From NCBI GenBank assembly GCA_017623215.1, contig JAGAPO010000069.1, positions 1-64,000 on the forward strand: a DNA stretch of 64,000 bases, in the 5' to 3' direction. Origin of the DNA: Lachnospiraceae bacterium. Its GTDB lineage: Bacteria; Bacillota; Clostridia; Lachnospirales; Lachnospiraceae. Below, in pieces: positions 35,075-44,723 of the stretch (position 1 is the first letter of the stretch; every line of letters begins with the position of its first letter). Both the position numbers and the translations under genes were made by a program. A model generated the notes under the pieces. It saw only the letters and a program-made list of their open reading frames with translations, ran no database searches and was not told the origin of the DNA.

Positions 35075-35928
35075 AGGATTCCCTCCAGTTCTGTCGTGTG
35101 CGTGATCTTACGGTACAGTCGGATTAACAGCGAGGTTAATACGGTAAGCACCACGGAAAGGGCGGCCGCAAAGGGCCAGTCTCTGGTTGTCATAAGCTGG
35201 TCGCGGATCAGGTTGCCGACGAGCATGATTTTGCCGCCGCCAAGGATATCCGCGATGAAGAACAGGCCCATCGAAGGGATAAATACCAGAATCACTCCGG
35301 AGAGAATTCCGGGGAGCGTAAGCTTTAGGGTTACGGTCAGAAATGCCTGGACACGTGAAGCTCCGAGGTCTCTGGCGGCTTCGATATAGGACCAATCCAT
35401 CTTCTCGACGCTTGAGTAGACGGCGAGGATCATAAAGGGCAGCAGGGAATATACCATGCCGACCAGAACGGCCGGGTAGGAGTAGAGGAGCTTTAACGGA
35501 TCCTCGGTGATTCCAAGTCCCATCAAAAGCTTATCAAGGAGTCCGTTGCTCTGAAAGATGATGATCCAGCCGTACATGCGCATCAGCGCGCTGGTCCAGA
35601 ACGGGACTACGACGAGCAGCATCATGAGCTTTTTCCATTTGGCCGAAAGTCTTGCCATGAAATATCCGAACGGATATCCAACCGCAAGCGTCAGAAGAGT
35701 AGTCGCAAAGGCAAGCTTCAAGGACTCAAGAAAGGTCTGCGCGTAGACAGGTTTTAATATTTTAGCGTAGTTATCAAGAGTAAAGGTGTTCACAACGCCC
35801 CACACTTCGTCCCTGGTCAGAAAGCTTAAGACGAACATATAGATAAGCGGACCGGCCACAAAGATGATGGTAAAGAGATAAAGCGGAACGATAGTAAGCC
35901 AGATACGGTTCTGTCTGCGAGGTTTCAT
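35071..35928 (-). CDS. potB: Polyamine ABC permease PotB
   Basis: A 285-residue permease with six membrane segments and a basic head ([12 protein letters not shown]). The EAA loop is '[28 protein letters not shown]', followed by '[15 protein letters not shown]', which is typical of PotB. It overlaps potA by four bases upstream and potC by four bases downstream, so the operon is translationally coupled. Confidence 0.94.
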   Translation of the reverse strand: MKPRRQNRIWLTIVPLYLFTIIFVAGPLIYMFVLSFLTRDEVWGVVNTFTLDNYAKILKPVYAQTFLESLKLAFATTLLTLAVGYPFGYFMARLSAKWKKLMMLLVVVPFWTSALMRMYGWIIIFQSNGLLDKLLMGLGITEDPLKLLYSYPAVLVGMVYSLLPFMILAVYSSVEKMDWSYIEAARDLGASRVQAFLTVTLKLTLPGILSGVILVFIPSMGLFFIADILGGGKIMLVGNLIRDQLMTTRDWPFAAALSVVLTVLTSLLIRLYRKITHTTELEGIL

Positions 35929-37094
35929 AGGCGTCTCCCTCCTTTATCCGGAGCAGATGCCGAAGACGAAAGATCGGCCTTGCTCTGTCCCGCCTCCGGT
36001 GCCAAAGAAGACTGGTCTGACTCGACCAGAACCGCATTGGAAGCGTCAAAGCATATGAAGACAGAATCTCCGGGAGTCAGTTCGGAGTCGATGCCGTGGC
36101 GGCTTGCGATAATCTCAGGAGCAGAAGCTGTGTCCGAAGTCGGAGCCGCCGCAATCCGAAGCATACCGCCGGCGAAGGATTTCTCTGTGATAACAGAGGG
36201 GATTCCGTAAGCGACAGGACTGGCCGCAAGCGTAATATACTCGCTTCGAACCGCGAAGGTCAGGGGAGTCCCCTCCGGATAGCTGCATCCTCTGGCGTCC
36301 GCCATAACCGTTCCTCCCTCGCAGGCGATTATGACATTTGCGCCCTCCATGCGAAGCGCAGTCCCGGACAGCACATTTGCGGAGCCGACAAAACGTGCGA
36401 CGTAGGCGGTTCTCGGAGTATCATAGACTTCGGCGGGGGTTCCAATCTGCTCTAAGCGGCCGTCCTTCATGACGGCGATTCGATCCGACATGGTGAGGGC
36501 TTCTTCTTGATCGTGCGTGATATAGATAAATGTCAGGCCGAGCTTTTTTTGCAGGCGCTTCAATTCGAGCTGCATCTGCCGCCGCAACTGAAGGTCGAGC
36601 GCCCCGAGCGGTTCGTCTAATAAAAGAACATCGGGCTCATTAACAACGGCGCGGGCGATTGCAACGCGCTGGCGCTGTCCGCCGGATAATTCGGACGGAT
36701 AGCGCTTCTCATAGCCGGAGAGCTGTACGAGCGCGAGTGCTTCTTTTACCGCTTCCTGGATCTTAGCCCGGGGGAGCTTTCGAAGCTTCAGACTGTAGCC
36801 GATATTATCCGCGACGTTCATATGGGGGAACAGGGCATAGTTTTGAAAGACTGTGTTGACATTGCGTTTGTTGGGCTCTGACTCGGTGACGTCGGAGCCA
36901 TTTAAAAAGACCTGGCCGGCATCGGGGAGTTCTAAGCCTGCAATAATGCGCAGGGTCGTCGTCTTGCCGCAGCCGGAGGGGCCGAGCAGGGTGATCAATT
37001 CTCCTTTGCGGACGGACAGGCTGATGTCGGTTAAGACATGAGTGCTTCCGAAGCTTTTGCTTATATGATTCAATTCCAGAATACTGTCATTCAC
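35925..37094 (-). CDS. potA: Polyamine ABC transporter ATPase PotA
   Basis: A 389-residue ATPase, first gene of the pot operon. Walker A '[14 protein letters not shown]' (about residues 36-49), Q-loop '[11 protein letters not shown]', signature '[15 protein letters not shown]', Walker B '[12 protein letters not shown]' and H-loop 'YITHDQEEA' are intact. The C-terminal third is a TOBE-type regulatory domain, ending in a Ser/Ala-rich tail. A long leader and a strong promoter lie upstream. Confidence 0.95.
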   Translation of the reverse strand: MNDSILELNHISKSFGSTHVLTDISLSVRKGELITLLGPSGCGKTTTLRIIAGLELPDAGQVFLNGSDVTESEPNKRNVNTVFQNYALFPHMNVADNIGYSLKLRKLPRAKIQEAVKEALALVQLSGYEKRYPSELSGGQRQRVAIARAVVNEPDVLLLDEPLGALDLQLRRQMQLELKRLQKKLGLTFIYITHDQEEALTMSDRIAVMKDGRLEQIGTPAEVYDTPRTAYVARFVGSANVLSGTALRMEGANVIIACEGGTVMADARGCSYPEGTPLTFAVRSEYITLAASPVAYGIPSVITEKSFAGGMLRIAAAPTSDTASAPEIIASRHGIDSELTPGDSVFICFDASNAVLVESDQSSLAPEAGQSKADLSSSASAPDKGGRRL

Positions 37095-37280
37095 GTTTGA
37101 TTCCGTCCTTTCTTACATACCTGCCGGATATGGAGAGCGGCCATGCCGCCGCGTGGATATCCTACCGGAGGGCTATGGGCATACAGTGGTACTGATCGCA
37201 CGGTACTTATGACCATACAGTGCGAATCGTCACATGACGCTCCTGCTCACCGGGTATTTAATGATATAATATTAAAATTT
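37095..37280 (-). other. Long 5' leader of the pot operon
   Basis: From the predicted start near 37280 to ATG 37094 there are about 185 untranslated bases. On the minus strand the leader carries the motif CACTGTATGNNCATA twice, about 36 bases apart. No known riboswitch is recognised. It may hold a polyamine-responsive control element. Confidence 0.4.
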
Positions 37281-37286
37281 GGACTA

Positions 37287-37315
37287 AGTGTACCAGATAT
37301 GGAACTCTTTGTCAA
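37287..37315 (-). promoter_or_regulatory. Promoter of potABCD
   Basis: On the minus strand TTGACA (37315-37310) matches the consensus exactly, then a 17-base spacer and TACACT (37292-37287). Confidence 0.75.
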
Positions 37316-37443
37316 TGTACCTCCCCGTGAAAAGCGGGATCGTGTCCGGCTTTCTGTGAACAGGCAATAATAAAGTAAGAGTGGTTGGTTGATGCGGAGC
37401 TTACGGTTCGTAAAGGTATGAATATAGAAAGAAATAAATAAAA

Positions 37444-37483
37444 AGTAAAATATTTAATAATGCAGTAAAATATTTAATAATGC
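37444..37483. repeat. Exact 20-bp tandem repeat before the surface-protein cluster
   Basis: AGTAAAATATTTAATAATGC occurs twice head to tail (37444-37463, 37464-37483), about 20 bases before the -10 box of the downstream cluster. The unit length of two helical turns fits paired binding of a regulator. Confidence 0.75.
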
Positions 37484-37499
37484 GGTTAAAAAAGAGCGT

Positions 37500-37508
37500 T
37501 GTTATAAT
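37500..37508 (+). promoter_or_regulatory. Extended -10 of the beta-helix cluster
   Basis: TGTTATAAT is a consensus extended -10. No good -35 sits 17 bases upstream; instead the 20-bp tandem repeat is there, which suggests activator control. Confidence 0.55.
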
Positions 37509-37592
37509 GGAAGTAACGGGAAGGTATCGTTACATACGGAACGCGAAGGCATAGATACCCATCGAAATCATTCGATTCAAGGAGGAAATCCA

Positions 37593-38486
37593 ATGAGAAA
37601 AGCTACGAACTACAGAAGGTTCGCCTTTCTCCTGACGTGGCTGTTATTGTGCATAGGATGTGGCGGCCGGTCGGATACAGCAGCGGATGGACAGAATCAG
37701 GAAGGAACGCTCCGGGAAGGAAATGCGCAAGCCGCAGGGAATGCGGTTCAAGAAAAGGATGCCGCTTACGAAAAGGAGGCAGCTTACGCAGATGCCGCAG
37801 CTTATGCAGATGCCGCAGCTTATGCAGGAGTCGGCGCAGTACAGGGGGGTGTTTTGGAGGTATCAGAAGTATCGGAATTGGAATACGGCAAAGTGGTCTG
37901 GTCGTATACGTTTGACGAGGAGCAGGGGAATACTCCGTTCCAGACAGGAGAGCGGACGGAGGAGGGAGCCTGGCAGATCAAAGAAGAGCAGGAACGCTCG
38001 ATCTTCGGCGCGCAGGCAAGTAAGTTCTACGATTACCGGGTTCAGATTGATTTTGCCTATGGGGAGGTGGAGCCATCAGAGCCCAATACCATCGGCCTGT
38101 ATACCAGGGCACGGGAGAGTCTTCTGTACGGAGACTTCTTTTATGGATTGTATGTGGAGAACGGGAACAGCCTGCGTTTGACGAAGTGCGTATGCTCTGA
38201 GGAGACTGCCCTGCATACGGTGGAGCTTACGGACTCCGTGTGGGATGGGGAATGGCACACGCTCATGGTGGATGCGTTTGATGAGTACCTGATTGTGCGG
38301 CTGGACGGAGAAGTTGTGATGAACTATCTGGAACACAGCGGTGATTCGATTTTGTTCGGAAAATGTGGGTTCTCTTCGCAAAAGACCGATGTGACGATTG
38401 ATAATTATATTGTGACCAGAATTACAGATCCGCTCGGCGGAGATGAGGATAATAAGCTTGGCGGCAATTTTGACGTGGAATGGTAA
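37593..38486 (+). CDS. Lipoprotein with a LamG/concanavalin-like domain
   Basis: A 297-residue lipoprotein; lipobox 'LLCIGC' near Cys23. An Ala/Tyr/Asp/Glu-rich low-complexity linker with near-repeats ('AAYADAAAYADAAAYAG', about residues 57-78) leads to a beta-sandwich domain: 'VVWSYTFDEEQGNTPF', 'FYDYRVQIDFAYG', 'DSVWDGEWHTLMVDAFDEYL' and 'VRLDGEVVMNY'. That pattern is typical of laminin-G/concanavalin-like sugar-binding folds. A very similar domain ends the next protein. AAGGAGG precedes ATG 37593. It is the first of three adjoining surface genes; ligand unknown. Confidence 0.78.
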   Translation: MRKATNYRRFAFLLTWLLLCIGCGGRSDTAADGQNQEGTLREGNAQAAGNAVQEKDAAYEKEAAYADAAAYADAAAYAGVGAVQGGVLEVSEVSELEYGKVVWSYTFDEEQGNTPFQTGERTEEGAWQIKEEQERSIFGAQASKFYDYRVQIDFAYGEVEPSEPNTIGLYTRARESLLYGDFFYGLYVENGNSLRLTKCVCSEETALHTVELTDSVWDGEWHTLMVDAFDEYLIVRLDGEVVMNYLEHSGDSILFGKCGFSSQKTDVTIDNYIVTRITDPLGGDEDNKLGGNFDVEW

Positions 38487-38506
38487 GAAAGGGGGAGACA
38501 ATGGTG

Positions 38507-41500
38507 ATGCGGGAATATGAAAAAGGAAGGACGAGGGAACATCGCTTTCCAAAATCGGCAGGATATCTGCTTATAGCTGTGTTGTGGATCCTGGCAGGTC
38601 TGACCGGTCTTAACAGGGCTCCCTTTGCCGCTGCGGCAGAGAGCAAAGCGGAGACGCCGTACCTGTATTACACCGGGAATACCTGGAGCGAGCCGGGCGA
38701 GATCGCTCTGGTGCATGGATACCGGCTCGATCTTATTACCTCTGTGGAGATCCTTCGTTTGGACGATACCGGAGCGGAGACAGAGCCCGGTTACATCGTG
38801 CGTACCAGCTATGAGTCTCTTCCGACGGAGGAAGAGATCGCGAATGCGTCGGAGCCAGAATGGAATGCCGCGAAAGCACAGGAGCTTGCGATTCTGCAGC
38901 AGACGGAGAATTCGGTGAAGTTCCTGATTCCGGATACCCTGCAGGACGGGGTGTTCGCCGTCCGGTTAAATTACGCGCGGGGAGCCTTATTTTATTACCT
39001 GAACGCGCCGGATGTGCGCTGGGTACAGGGAGATGAGGGAAGCATTGCTACCCCCGGCGGCTGGCTTCGGGTACAGGGCAGCTGCCTGACCGTGGACGAG
39101 AAGAATTCGGATATTAGGGCTGCTCTGCTCCCGGTGAACGGAGGCGAGCTTATTCGCCTGACGCCGGATACCGTATATGATACGCATTCGGTGAAATTCC
39201 GGATACCGGAGTCGGTTCCGATGGGAGAGTATCAGGTTCTGTACTATAACGGCTGCGGAAGCCAGACTGCGTGGAGTACACCGCATTTCATCACGATTGG
39301 TGTCTCGCCAAGAGAGAGCTGGCCGACCGATGTCTTTAATATTCTGGACTACGGCGCGGTGAATGACGGAACGCAGCGCTGCAATGCGGCAATGGTGAAC
39401 GCATTGGCGGATATCGAAAAGAACGGAGGCGGAGTGCTGTATTTTCCCGCGGGGCGGTACCTATTCACGAGCGGGCAGTTTGATATCCCTGAGAATACGG
39501 TGGTAACCGGCGAATCCATGGAGGCGACGCTTCTGATGTGGAGCCCGCTTGATTGGGATATCGGGGAAATGCCGAAATATATCTTTGCGGGAAGGCGCAA
39601 CCTTGCGTTTGAGAATCTCACCTTTGCCGGAGCAAGAGTTGTTGAATTCATGCAGCTTGGCGAAGAGGATCCTTCGCTTGCGCTCGATGCGGCACTTGGA
39701 ATTACGGATTCGGAGCCGTTCGCAAATATCTATATCCGGAATTGTCGGATTAATTTTAATAATAAAAATGGAATCGATACCTCAAAAGAGGGGGTTACCG
39801 AGGCACTAAATAGTGAGATATCTTCCGGCGCGAATGATACGACAGTGGGAATCGTAGGGGAAAATGTGCAGATCGTGGATAGTGAGATCCTGTCCGGAAC
39901 CGGCCGTTATATGGTTGTTCAATTAACGAACTCCCTGGTTCAGAATATTCGTGTGACGAGCAGCTGGAATGGTTTTTATGGCGAGAACACCATCTTTGAG
40001 GATTGCGGGATGGGAAATACGACGCTTGGAACCGCAGGGAACAATCTGTATATTGCGCGGATTTCCATTATCGATCATCTTGGAAATAACCGGGAGACGA
40101 TGACGACGGATGGAGGAAATGGGCGGTACCGGGGGCAGATAGAGGTGGCGGATGATGGGGTTACCGTAACCCTAACTTCAGAAGCCGGATTTGGTTCCCA
40201 GGCGGGAAAAGGGCTTGGTGCGGTTCTGTATATTATCTCCGGAACCGGAGAGGGGCAATACAGAAGAATTATCGAATACCCGGAATCCAATGTCGTCATT
40301 TTAGAAGAGCCGTTCTACATAGAACCGGACGAGACGTCCCTGATTCAGCTGGGATTGGAGGAAAGAAATTCGGTCTATTTTATTGACTGGACGGTATATA
40401 ACAGCGGAGACGTGCAATTCTACGGGTTCCAGACGAATTCGGTAATCGAGGGCTTTGATGTGCAGAGAGCTGCCGGTATGTGGATGCGCGGAGGAAATCT
40501 GTACGATGCGGTTCAGGTTGACTGGTATAATTCCATTGAGAATAATTCGTTTACCGATTCGAACTATTTTAAGAATCATGGAATGGGAGATACGCAGAAT
40601 CGCTATACGTTGGTTCAGATACAGGCAAACGGGAATTATGGCACAATCAACCTTGGCAGCATGATTCGCAATAACACGCTCCTGGATGGTGCATATATGG
40701 CAATCAGCGCGACAAGCGGAAAAGAAAGTATACAGAACCTTGTGATTCAGGGCAATTCCTTTGAGGGCGCCGTCGGAGCGGCGCTTGGATTGGGCGCGGG
40801 AAGCAAAGCGGTAGACGGTGTTTTGCTGCGAAACAATTCTTTTGAGAATGTGGCTGCGGAATATTCCTATAACAGCCAGGCGCTTACAGAAAAGAATGAG
40901 CTCGGATTTCTCAGAATTCTCTTCTGCGATGAGGAGGGCAATTCGGTCATGCCGTCTGCCTCTTACTCCTCTCCGGGTGAGGCGGTATATGATGACTATC
41001 AGGAGCTTGCCGTGGGAGAGCTTCTGTATGAATGGGAGTTCGAGCATAGCACGAATCCGCTTGGCTTCGGGACTCTGACAGAGGAGGGTACGGTGCGGTA
41101 TCAGGGAGATACCTTCGTCCCGGTGCAGGCAGAAGAGGAGCTCCTTACGGATTCCTATGTCAGTATTGCGTTCCGCAGCGACGAGGAGAAGCTTTCCGGA
41201 CAGAAGAATCAGCTTTATTTGATCACCCGATATCTGGAGAATGGTATCTATGGAGATGCTGTGAATGTCACACTGACATCGAATGCCGGCTATTATGCGA
41301 CGATAGAAGACGGTAGAACCTTATGTTTGCAGCGTGTAACGCTCGGACATTCGAACGGGCTGAAAACGCTTTGCAGCGTTGCGCTTTCGGAGAGTGTGTG
41401 GGACAATGAGTGGCACACACTTGCGATTGGAGCAGTGGGCGAACAGCTGAATGTCTGGCTGGACGGAGAACTGCTGATAGAATATATCGACCATACTGGG

Positions 41501-41599
41501 GCCGCTTGTCGGATAGGAACGGCTGCGGTCGCGGTAACGCAGGGAGTGATAGAGGTGGATCATCTGCTTGTGGCAGAGCTGTCAGCGAAGGAGGAGTAA
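38507..41599 (+). CDS. Giant secreted right-handed beta-helix protein (Pectate_lyase_3-like) with C-terminal LamG-like domain
   Basis: About 1030 residues. A basic head and hydrophobic segment (about residues 18-43) form a signal peptide or anchor ending 'FAAAAES'. Then an N-terminal module ('YYTGNTWSEPGEIALVHGYRL'), an IPT-like region, and at about residue 275 the Pectate_lyase_3 start 'VFNILDYGAVNDGTQ' and 'NGGGVLYFPAGRYLF', followed by a long parallel beta-helix. The last about 200 residues repeat the LamG-like fold of the upstream lipoprotein ('ESVWDNEWHTL', 'VWLDGELLIEYIDH'). ATG 38507 is best spaced from GGGGGAG; ATG 38501 is possible. It probably binds or cleaves an acidic polysaccharide. 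Confidence 0.8.
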   Translation: MREYEKGRTREHRFPKSAGYLLIAVLWILAGLTGLNRAPFAAAAESKAETPYLYYTGNTWSEPGEIALVHGYRLDLITSVEILRLDDTGAETEPGYIVRTSYESLPTEEEIANASEPEWNAAKAQELAILQQTENSVKFLIPDTLQDGVFAVRLNYARGALFYYLNAPDVRWVQGDEGSIATPGGWLRVQGSCLTVDEKNSDIRAALLPVNGGELIRLTPDTVYDTHSVKFRIPESVPMGEYQVLYYNGCGSQTAWSTPHFITIGVSPRESWPTDVFNILDYGAVNDGTQRCNAAMVNALADIEKNGGGVLYFPAGRYLFTSGQFDIPENTVVTGESMEATLLMWSPLDWDIGEMPKYIFAGRRNLAFENLTFAGARVVEFMQLGEEDPSLALDAALGITDSEPFANIYIRNCRINFNNKNGIDTSKEGVTEALNSEISSGANDTTVGIVGENVQIVDSEILSGTGRYMVVQLTNSLVQNIRVTSSWNGFYGENTIFEDCGMGNTTLGTAGNNLYIARISIIDHLGNNRETMTTDGGNGRYRGQIEVADDGVTVTLTSEAGFGSQAGKGLGAVLYIISGTGEGQYRRIIEYPESNVVILEEPFYIEPDETSLIQLGLEERNSVYFIDWTVYNSGDVQFYGFQTNSVIEGFDVQRAAGMWMRGGNLYDAVQVDWYNSIENNSFTDSNYFKNHGMGDTQNRYTLVQIQANGNYGTINLGSMIRNNTLLDGAYMAISATSGKESIQNLVIQGNSFEGAVGAALGLGAGSKAVDGVLLRNNSFENVAAEYSYNSQALTEKNELGFLRILFCDEEGNSVMPSASYSSPGEAVYDDYQELAVGELLYEWEFEHSTNPLGFGTLTEEGTVRYQGDTFVPVQAEEELLTDSYVSIAFRSDEEKLSGQKNQLYLITRYLENGIYGDAVNVTLTSNAGYYATIEDGRTLCLQRVTLGHSNGLKTLCSVALSESVWDNEWHTLAIGAVGEQLNVWLDGELLIEYIDHTGAACRIGTAAVAVTQGVIEVDHLLVAELSAKEE

Positions 41600-41602
41600 C
41601 GC

Positions 41603-44362
41603 ATGAGGAAGGGATCGATTCAAAAAAGAAGGCTTAGAATGGGACGAATCCGGAAGGCCGGAATATCCGTATTGCTGTTTGCGGCATTGTTCTGCCTATC
41701 TGTGATTTCTGCCTTTCCGTGGAAGGATTCCCCGGTACAGGCAGCAGAGGCAGGTTCTGGGACGAAAGAATCGGTAGGAGTGTCTCAGACTTTGGAGGCG
41801 GACAGAGCGCCGATGGTCTATTACAGCGGACAGACCTGGCTGATGCCGGGAGATATCGTTCAGATACAGGGCGCAGGGCTTCGCAGCCTTACTTCGGTGA
41901 GATTACAGCTTCTTAAGACATCGCAGGAGTCTGCGGAAGAGAATGGGACGACTGCGCCGGATTCCGGTGAACTGCAGACTTTGCTGGACGAATCGGCTTC
42001 GATACAGAGCTCCGGCAAAAGCGCATGGAACCGCAGCGGTTCCTATTATGAACTGGAATTGCTCCAGAACACGGACAGCTCCGTAAAGGTTGCGGTTCCC
42101 TCACAGCTTCCTTCGGGACAGTATCTGGTGTGTCTGAAAAATAAAGCGGGCGAGACGTATCTCGTACTGAATGCGCCTTCTATTCAATGGATGCAGGGGG
42201 ATAACGGCGAGAGTGCGTCCCCGGGAGGCTGGATTCGGATCCAGGGGACGCACCTGAGTCTGGGAAAGGACGGGCAGCAGGCGAATCCGGAAGAGGCAGA
42301 GCAGCAGGAAACAGGACGGGAAGAGGCAGAGCAGCAGGCAGTGGGCAGCGCCTTTGCGATTGTAACCGATTCCGCAGGGAATACGGCCGCCTATCCGCTT
42401 GATGAAATCAACGAGAATTCGGTGTCACTTTCTGTGCCGGAGACGATGGCGGAGGGAATGTATACCGTGAGTGTCTGCAATGGCTTCGGTCCGGTATTCA
42501 GCAATACACAGACAATTCGGATTGAGGCTCCGGTTCGGGATTCCTGGGCGACCGAGGTATTTAACGTTATGGATTACGCAACGGATACCGCAGATGGCAG
42601 CACGTACCTTGACTATGCGTTTCACGCGGCAATCGATGCGGCGGAAGCGAACGGCGGCGGAATCGTGTATATCCCGCAGGGACGCTATCCGCTCCGGGAT
42701 TCCTATGAAATCCCGGACAAGGTCGTAATTCGCGGGGAAAGCGCAGAGAAAGCGCTGCTGTTCTGGATGCCCTACGAGTGGACGGCCGGCAATCTGCCGG
42801 AGTCTGTCTTACGGGCGCGAGGGGCAGTCATTCTGGAGAATCTGACGATCTCCGGCGGACGAATCGGGAATCTCCTTACGGCCTCCGGAGAGAGGACGAT
42901 CGTGCAAAACTGTCGGTTCCATTTTTATTCGATGTCAGGATATGCGACCGCAAATGATACCCCTGGGAATCTGAATGCACAGGCATTGATCAACCTGGAA
43001 ATGGGAGAGGATAATTCGGATATACTTCGAATCAGCGGGAAGAACGTCACGATCACAGATTGTCAGATCCTCTCCAGCGGGCGTCCGTTTGTGCTGGACG
43101 GAGCTTCTTACATATATATGAGTAACGTAGTATTTCCTGTGAGCAGCCATGAGGAGAGGAACGCCTCGGCCAGATGGGTGGAGAACGTGATCTTTGAAAA
43201 TCTGGAATTTCAGAGTACCGGTGTGGAGCTGTCCGGTTCAAAGCTCTATGTCGCGGATTCCTCCTGGGATAACAATCAGGGAGGAATGCGGGAGACGTTA
43301 GTGATTGGAGAAGAGACGGCAGATGTGCTGAGGGGAAGCTTTGATGCAAAGTCTCTGACTCTGACCCGCAACCGCGGGGAAGAGACGCAGGCGAATGATT
43401 TGGAAAAAGAGACGCATACGACCGGCTTGGAGGAATCGGAAAGCGGCAGCGAGAGCAGACGTTACGAGGGAATGGCAGTCTATGCCCTGACCGGTCCGGC
43501 GAAGGGGGAATCCAGACGGATTGTATCCTGGGACACTCCGGATACTTTGATTCTGGAATCCGCATTTACGGCTGTACCGGATGCGGATACTCTGTATGCG
43601 GTCGGATACGAACAGGATTCGATCTATCTGAATGGACTTGATGTGTACAGTTCCGGAACCATAGCCTTCCGGGGACTTAACAGCCGTACGATTCTGGCGA
43701 ACAGTACCTTCCGGCTGTTTTCCGGGGTCTTAAGCTATGATGGGGAGGTTACGGAGGAGGTGAGAACGGACGCAGGAAATACCGGCGCAGCTGCGGAAAT
43801 GACGGAATCTTTGGATGCCGGTACGACATCGCTCAACTGGTATCTGTCGATTGTGGACAATCATATTCTGGACAGTAACTGGATGCGAGCCTACGGCCTT
43901 GATAGCGAGAACCGCTGCACGATCCTCGACATCATCAGTGACGGAATGCCGTCCTCGATGCTGGGCATCCTTGTGCGGGAGAATGTGCTGGAGCATGGAG
44001 CATTCGTGTCCGTGGCATCAGCGAACGCAGACGGAATGGAGAACGTGCTTCTGCAGGGGAATACCCTCACGGGAAACGCAAAGATTGCGCTCACTGCTGC
44101 AGACGGAGCGGCAGATGCGATTCTGTGCGCGGCGAATACCTTTGAGAAGGAAGGGAATACCTACCGGTATTCGGAAGAGTTACTGACGGCTGTGAATGAA
44201 TATGGAGAGCCGCGGGCGGCATTCTTATCTGTGATTCCGGACGCGGAAGCAGCTTCCGGCAGGATGCCGGTTCTGATTGCAGCGGGGAGCACGGCAGCGC
44301 TGCTGGTGTTAGCGGGAGGAATTGCCGTGTTCTGCCGAAGAAAGAAAAAGAACACGCACTGA
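41603..44362 (+). CDS. Second giant beta-helix protein with C-terminal membrane anchor
   Basis: 919 residues, homologous to the upstream protein. After a signal peptide (about residues 19-48, 'SPVQAAEA') comes the same N-terminal module ('YYSGQTWLMPGDIVQIQGAGL'), then the Pectate_lyase_3-like start 'VFNVMDYATDTADGS' and 'NGGGIVYIPQGRYPL' with a long beta-helix. In place of the LamG tail it ends in a transmembrane helix and basic tail ('VLIAAGSTAALLVLAGGIAV', then 'CRRKKKNTH'), so it stays on the membrane with its helix outside. There is no LPxTG. Only 3 bases separate it from the upstream gene. Function unproven. Confidence 0.8.
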   Translation: MRKGSIQKRRLRMGRIRKAGISVLLFAALFCLSVISAFPWKDSPVQAAEAGSGTKESVGVSQTLEADRAPMVYYSGQTWLMPGDIVQIQGAGLRSLTSVRLQLLKTSQESAEENGTTAPDSGELQTLLDESASIQSSGKSAWNRSGSYYELELLQNTDSSVKVAVPSQLPSGQYLVCLKNKAGETYLVLNAPSIQWMQGDNGESASPGGWIRIQGTHLSLGKDGQQANPEEAEQQETGREEAEQQAVGSAFAIVTDSAGNTAAYPLDEINENSVSLSVPETMAEGMYTVSVCNGFGPVFSNTQTIRIEAPVRDSWATEVFNVMDYATDTADGSTYLDYAFHAAIDAAEANGGGIVYIPQGRYPLRDSYEIPDKVVIRGESAEKALLFWMPYEWTAGNLPESVLRARGAVILENLTISGGRIGNLLTASGERTIVQNCRFHFYSMSGYATANDTPGNLNAQALINLEMGEDNSDILRISGKNVTITDCQILSSGRPFVLDGASYIYMSNVVFPVSSHEERNASARWVENVIFENLEFQSTGVELSGSKLYVADSSWDNNQGGMRETLVIGEETADVLRGSFDAKSLTLTRNRGEETQANDLEKETHTTGLEESESGSESRRYEGMAVYALTGPAKGESRRIVSWDTPDTLILESAFTAVPDADTLYAVGYEQDSIYLNGLDVYSSGTIAFRGLNSRTILANSTFRLFSGVLSYDGEVTEEVRTDAGNTGAAAEMTESLDAGTTSLNWYLSIVDNHILDSNWMRAYGLDSENRCTILDIISDGMPSSMLGILVRENVLEHGAFVSVASANADGMENVLLQGNTLTGNAKIALTAADGAADAILCAANTFEKEGNTYRYSEELLTAVNEYGEPRAAFLSVIPDAEAASGRMPVLIAAGSTAALLVLAGGIAVFCRRKKKNTH

Positions 44363-44472
44363 TTACCCGGGAGAAAGGTCTGCATGCTCTCCCGCAGCGG
44401 GAAGGAGAAGGACCGGTTCATCGGCGGAGCATTCAGAAAAGGAACGATGTGCCCGGACAGATAACCTGATGA

Positions 44473-44523
44473 CAAGCAGGAGATTTTTAGCGATATTGCT
44501 GCTATCGATCTCCTGCTTGTTTT
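44473..44523 (+). terminator. Terminator of the beta-helix cluster
   Basis: CAAGCAGGAGAT (44473-44484) pairs exactly with ATCTCCTGCTTG (44508-44519), followed by TTTTG. The loop can form a small inner hairpin. Confidence 0.75.
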
Positions 44524-44601
44524 GCAGTTCAGGGGGGGCGGGAATCCGGCAGAATCTTACTGCATTACCATTGATAAAATAAAAACATATCAAATAATGG
44601 G

Positions 44602-44630
44602 TTTAAAAAGCTTGCTGTTTATGTTACAAT
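44602..44630 (+). promoter_or_regulatory. Promoter of the rnf operon
   Basis: TTTAAA (44602-44607), 17-base spacer, TACAAT (44625-44630), with TGT directly before the -10. Confidence 0.6.
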
Positions 44631-44723
44631 AGGCTCATATGTTCAGAATAAGATAAAATCAGGGGCTGTTGTGGGAAGATCATGACAGACCGAATGACTT
44701 TAAAAGGAAAAGAGGAGGTAATC

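Noticed and set aside
37143-37370. Plus-strand frame of 75 codons before the beta-helix cluster
   Set aside because: It lies over the minus-strand pot promoter and leader, with no ribosome site and no recognisable protein.
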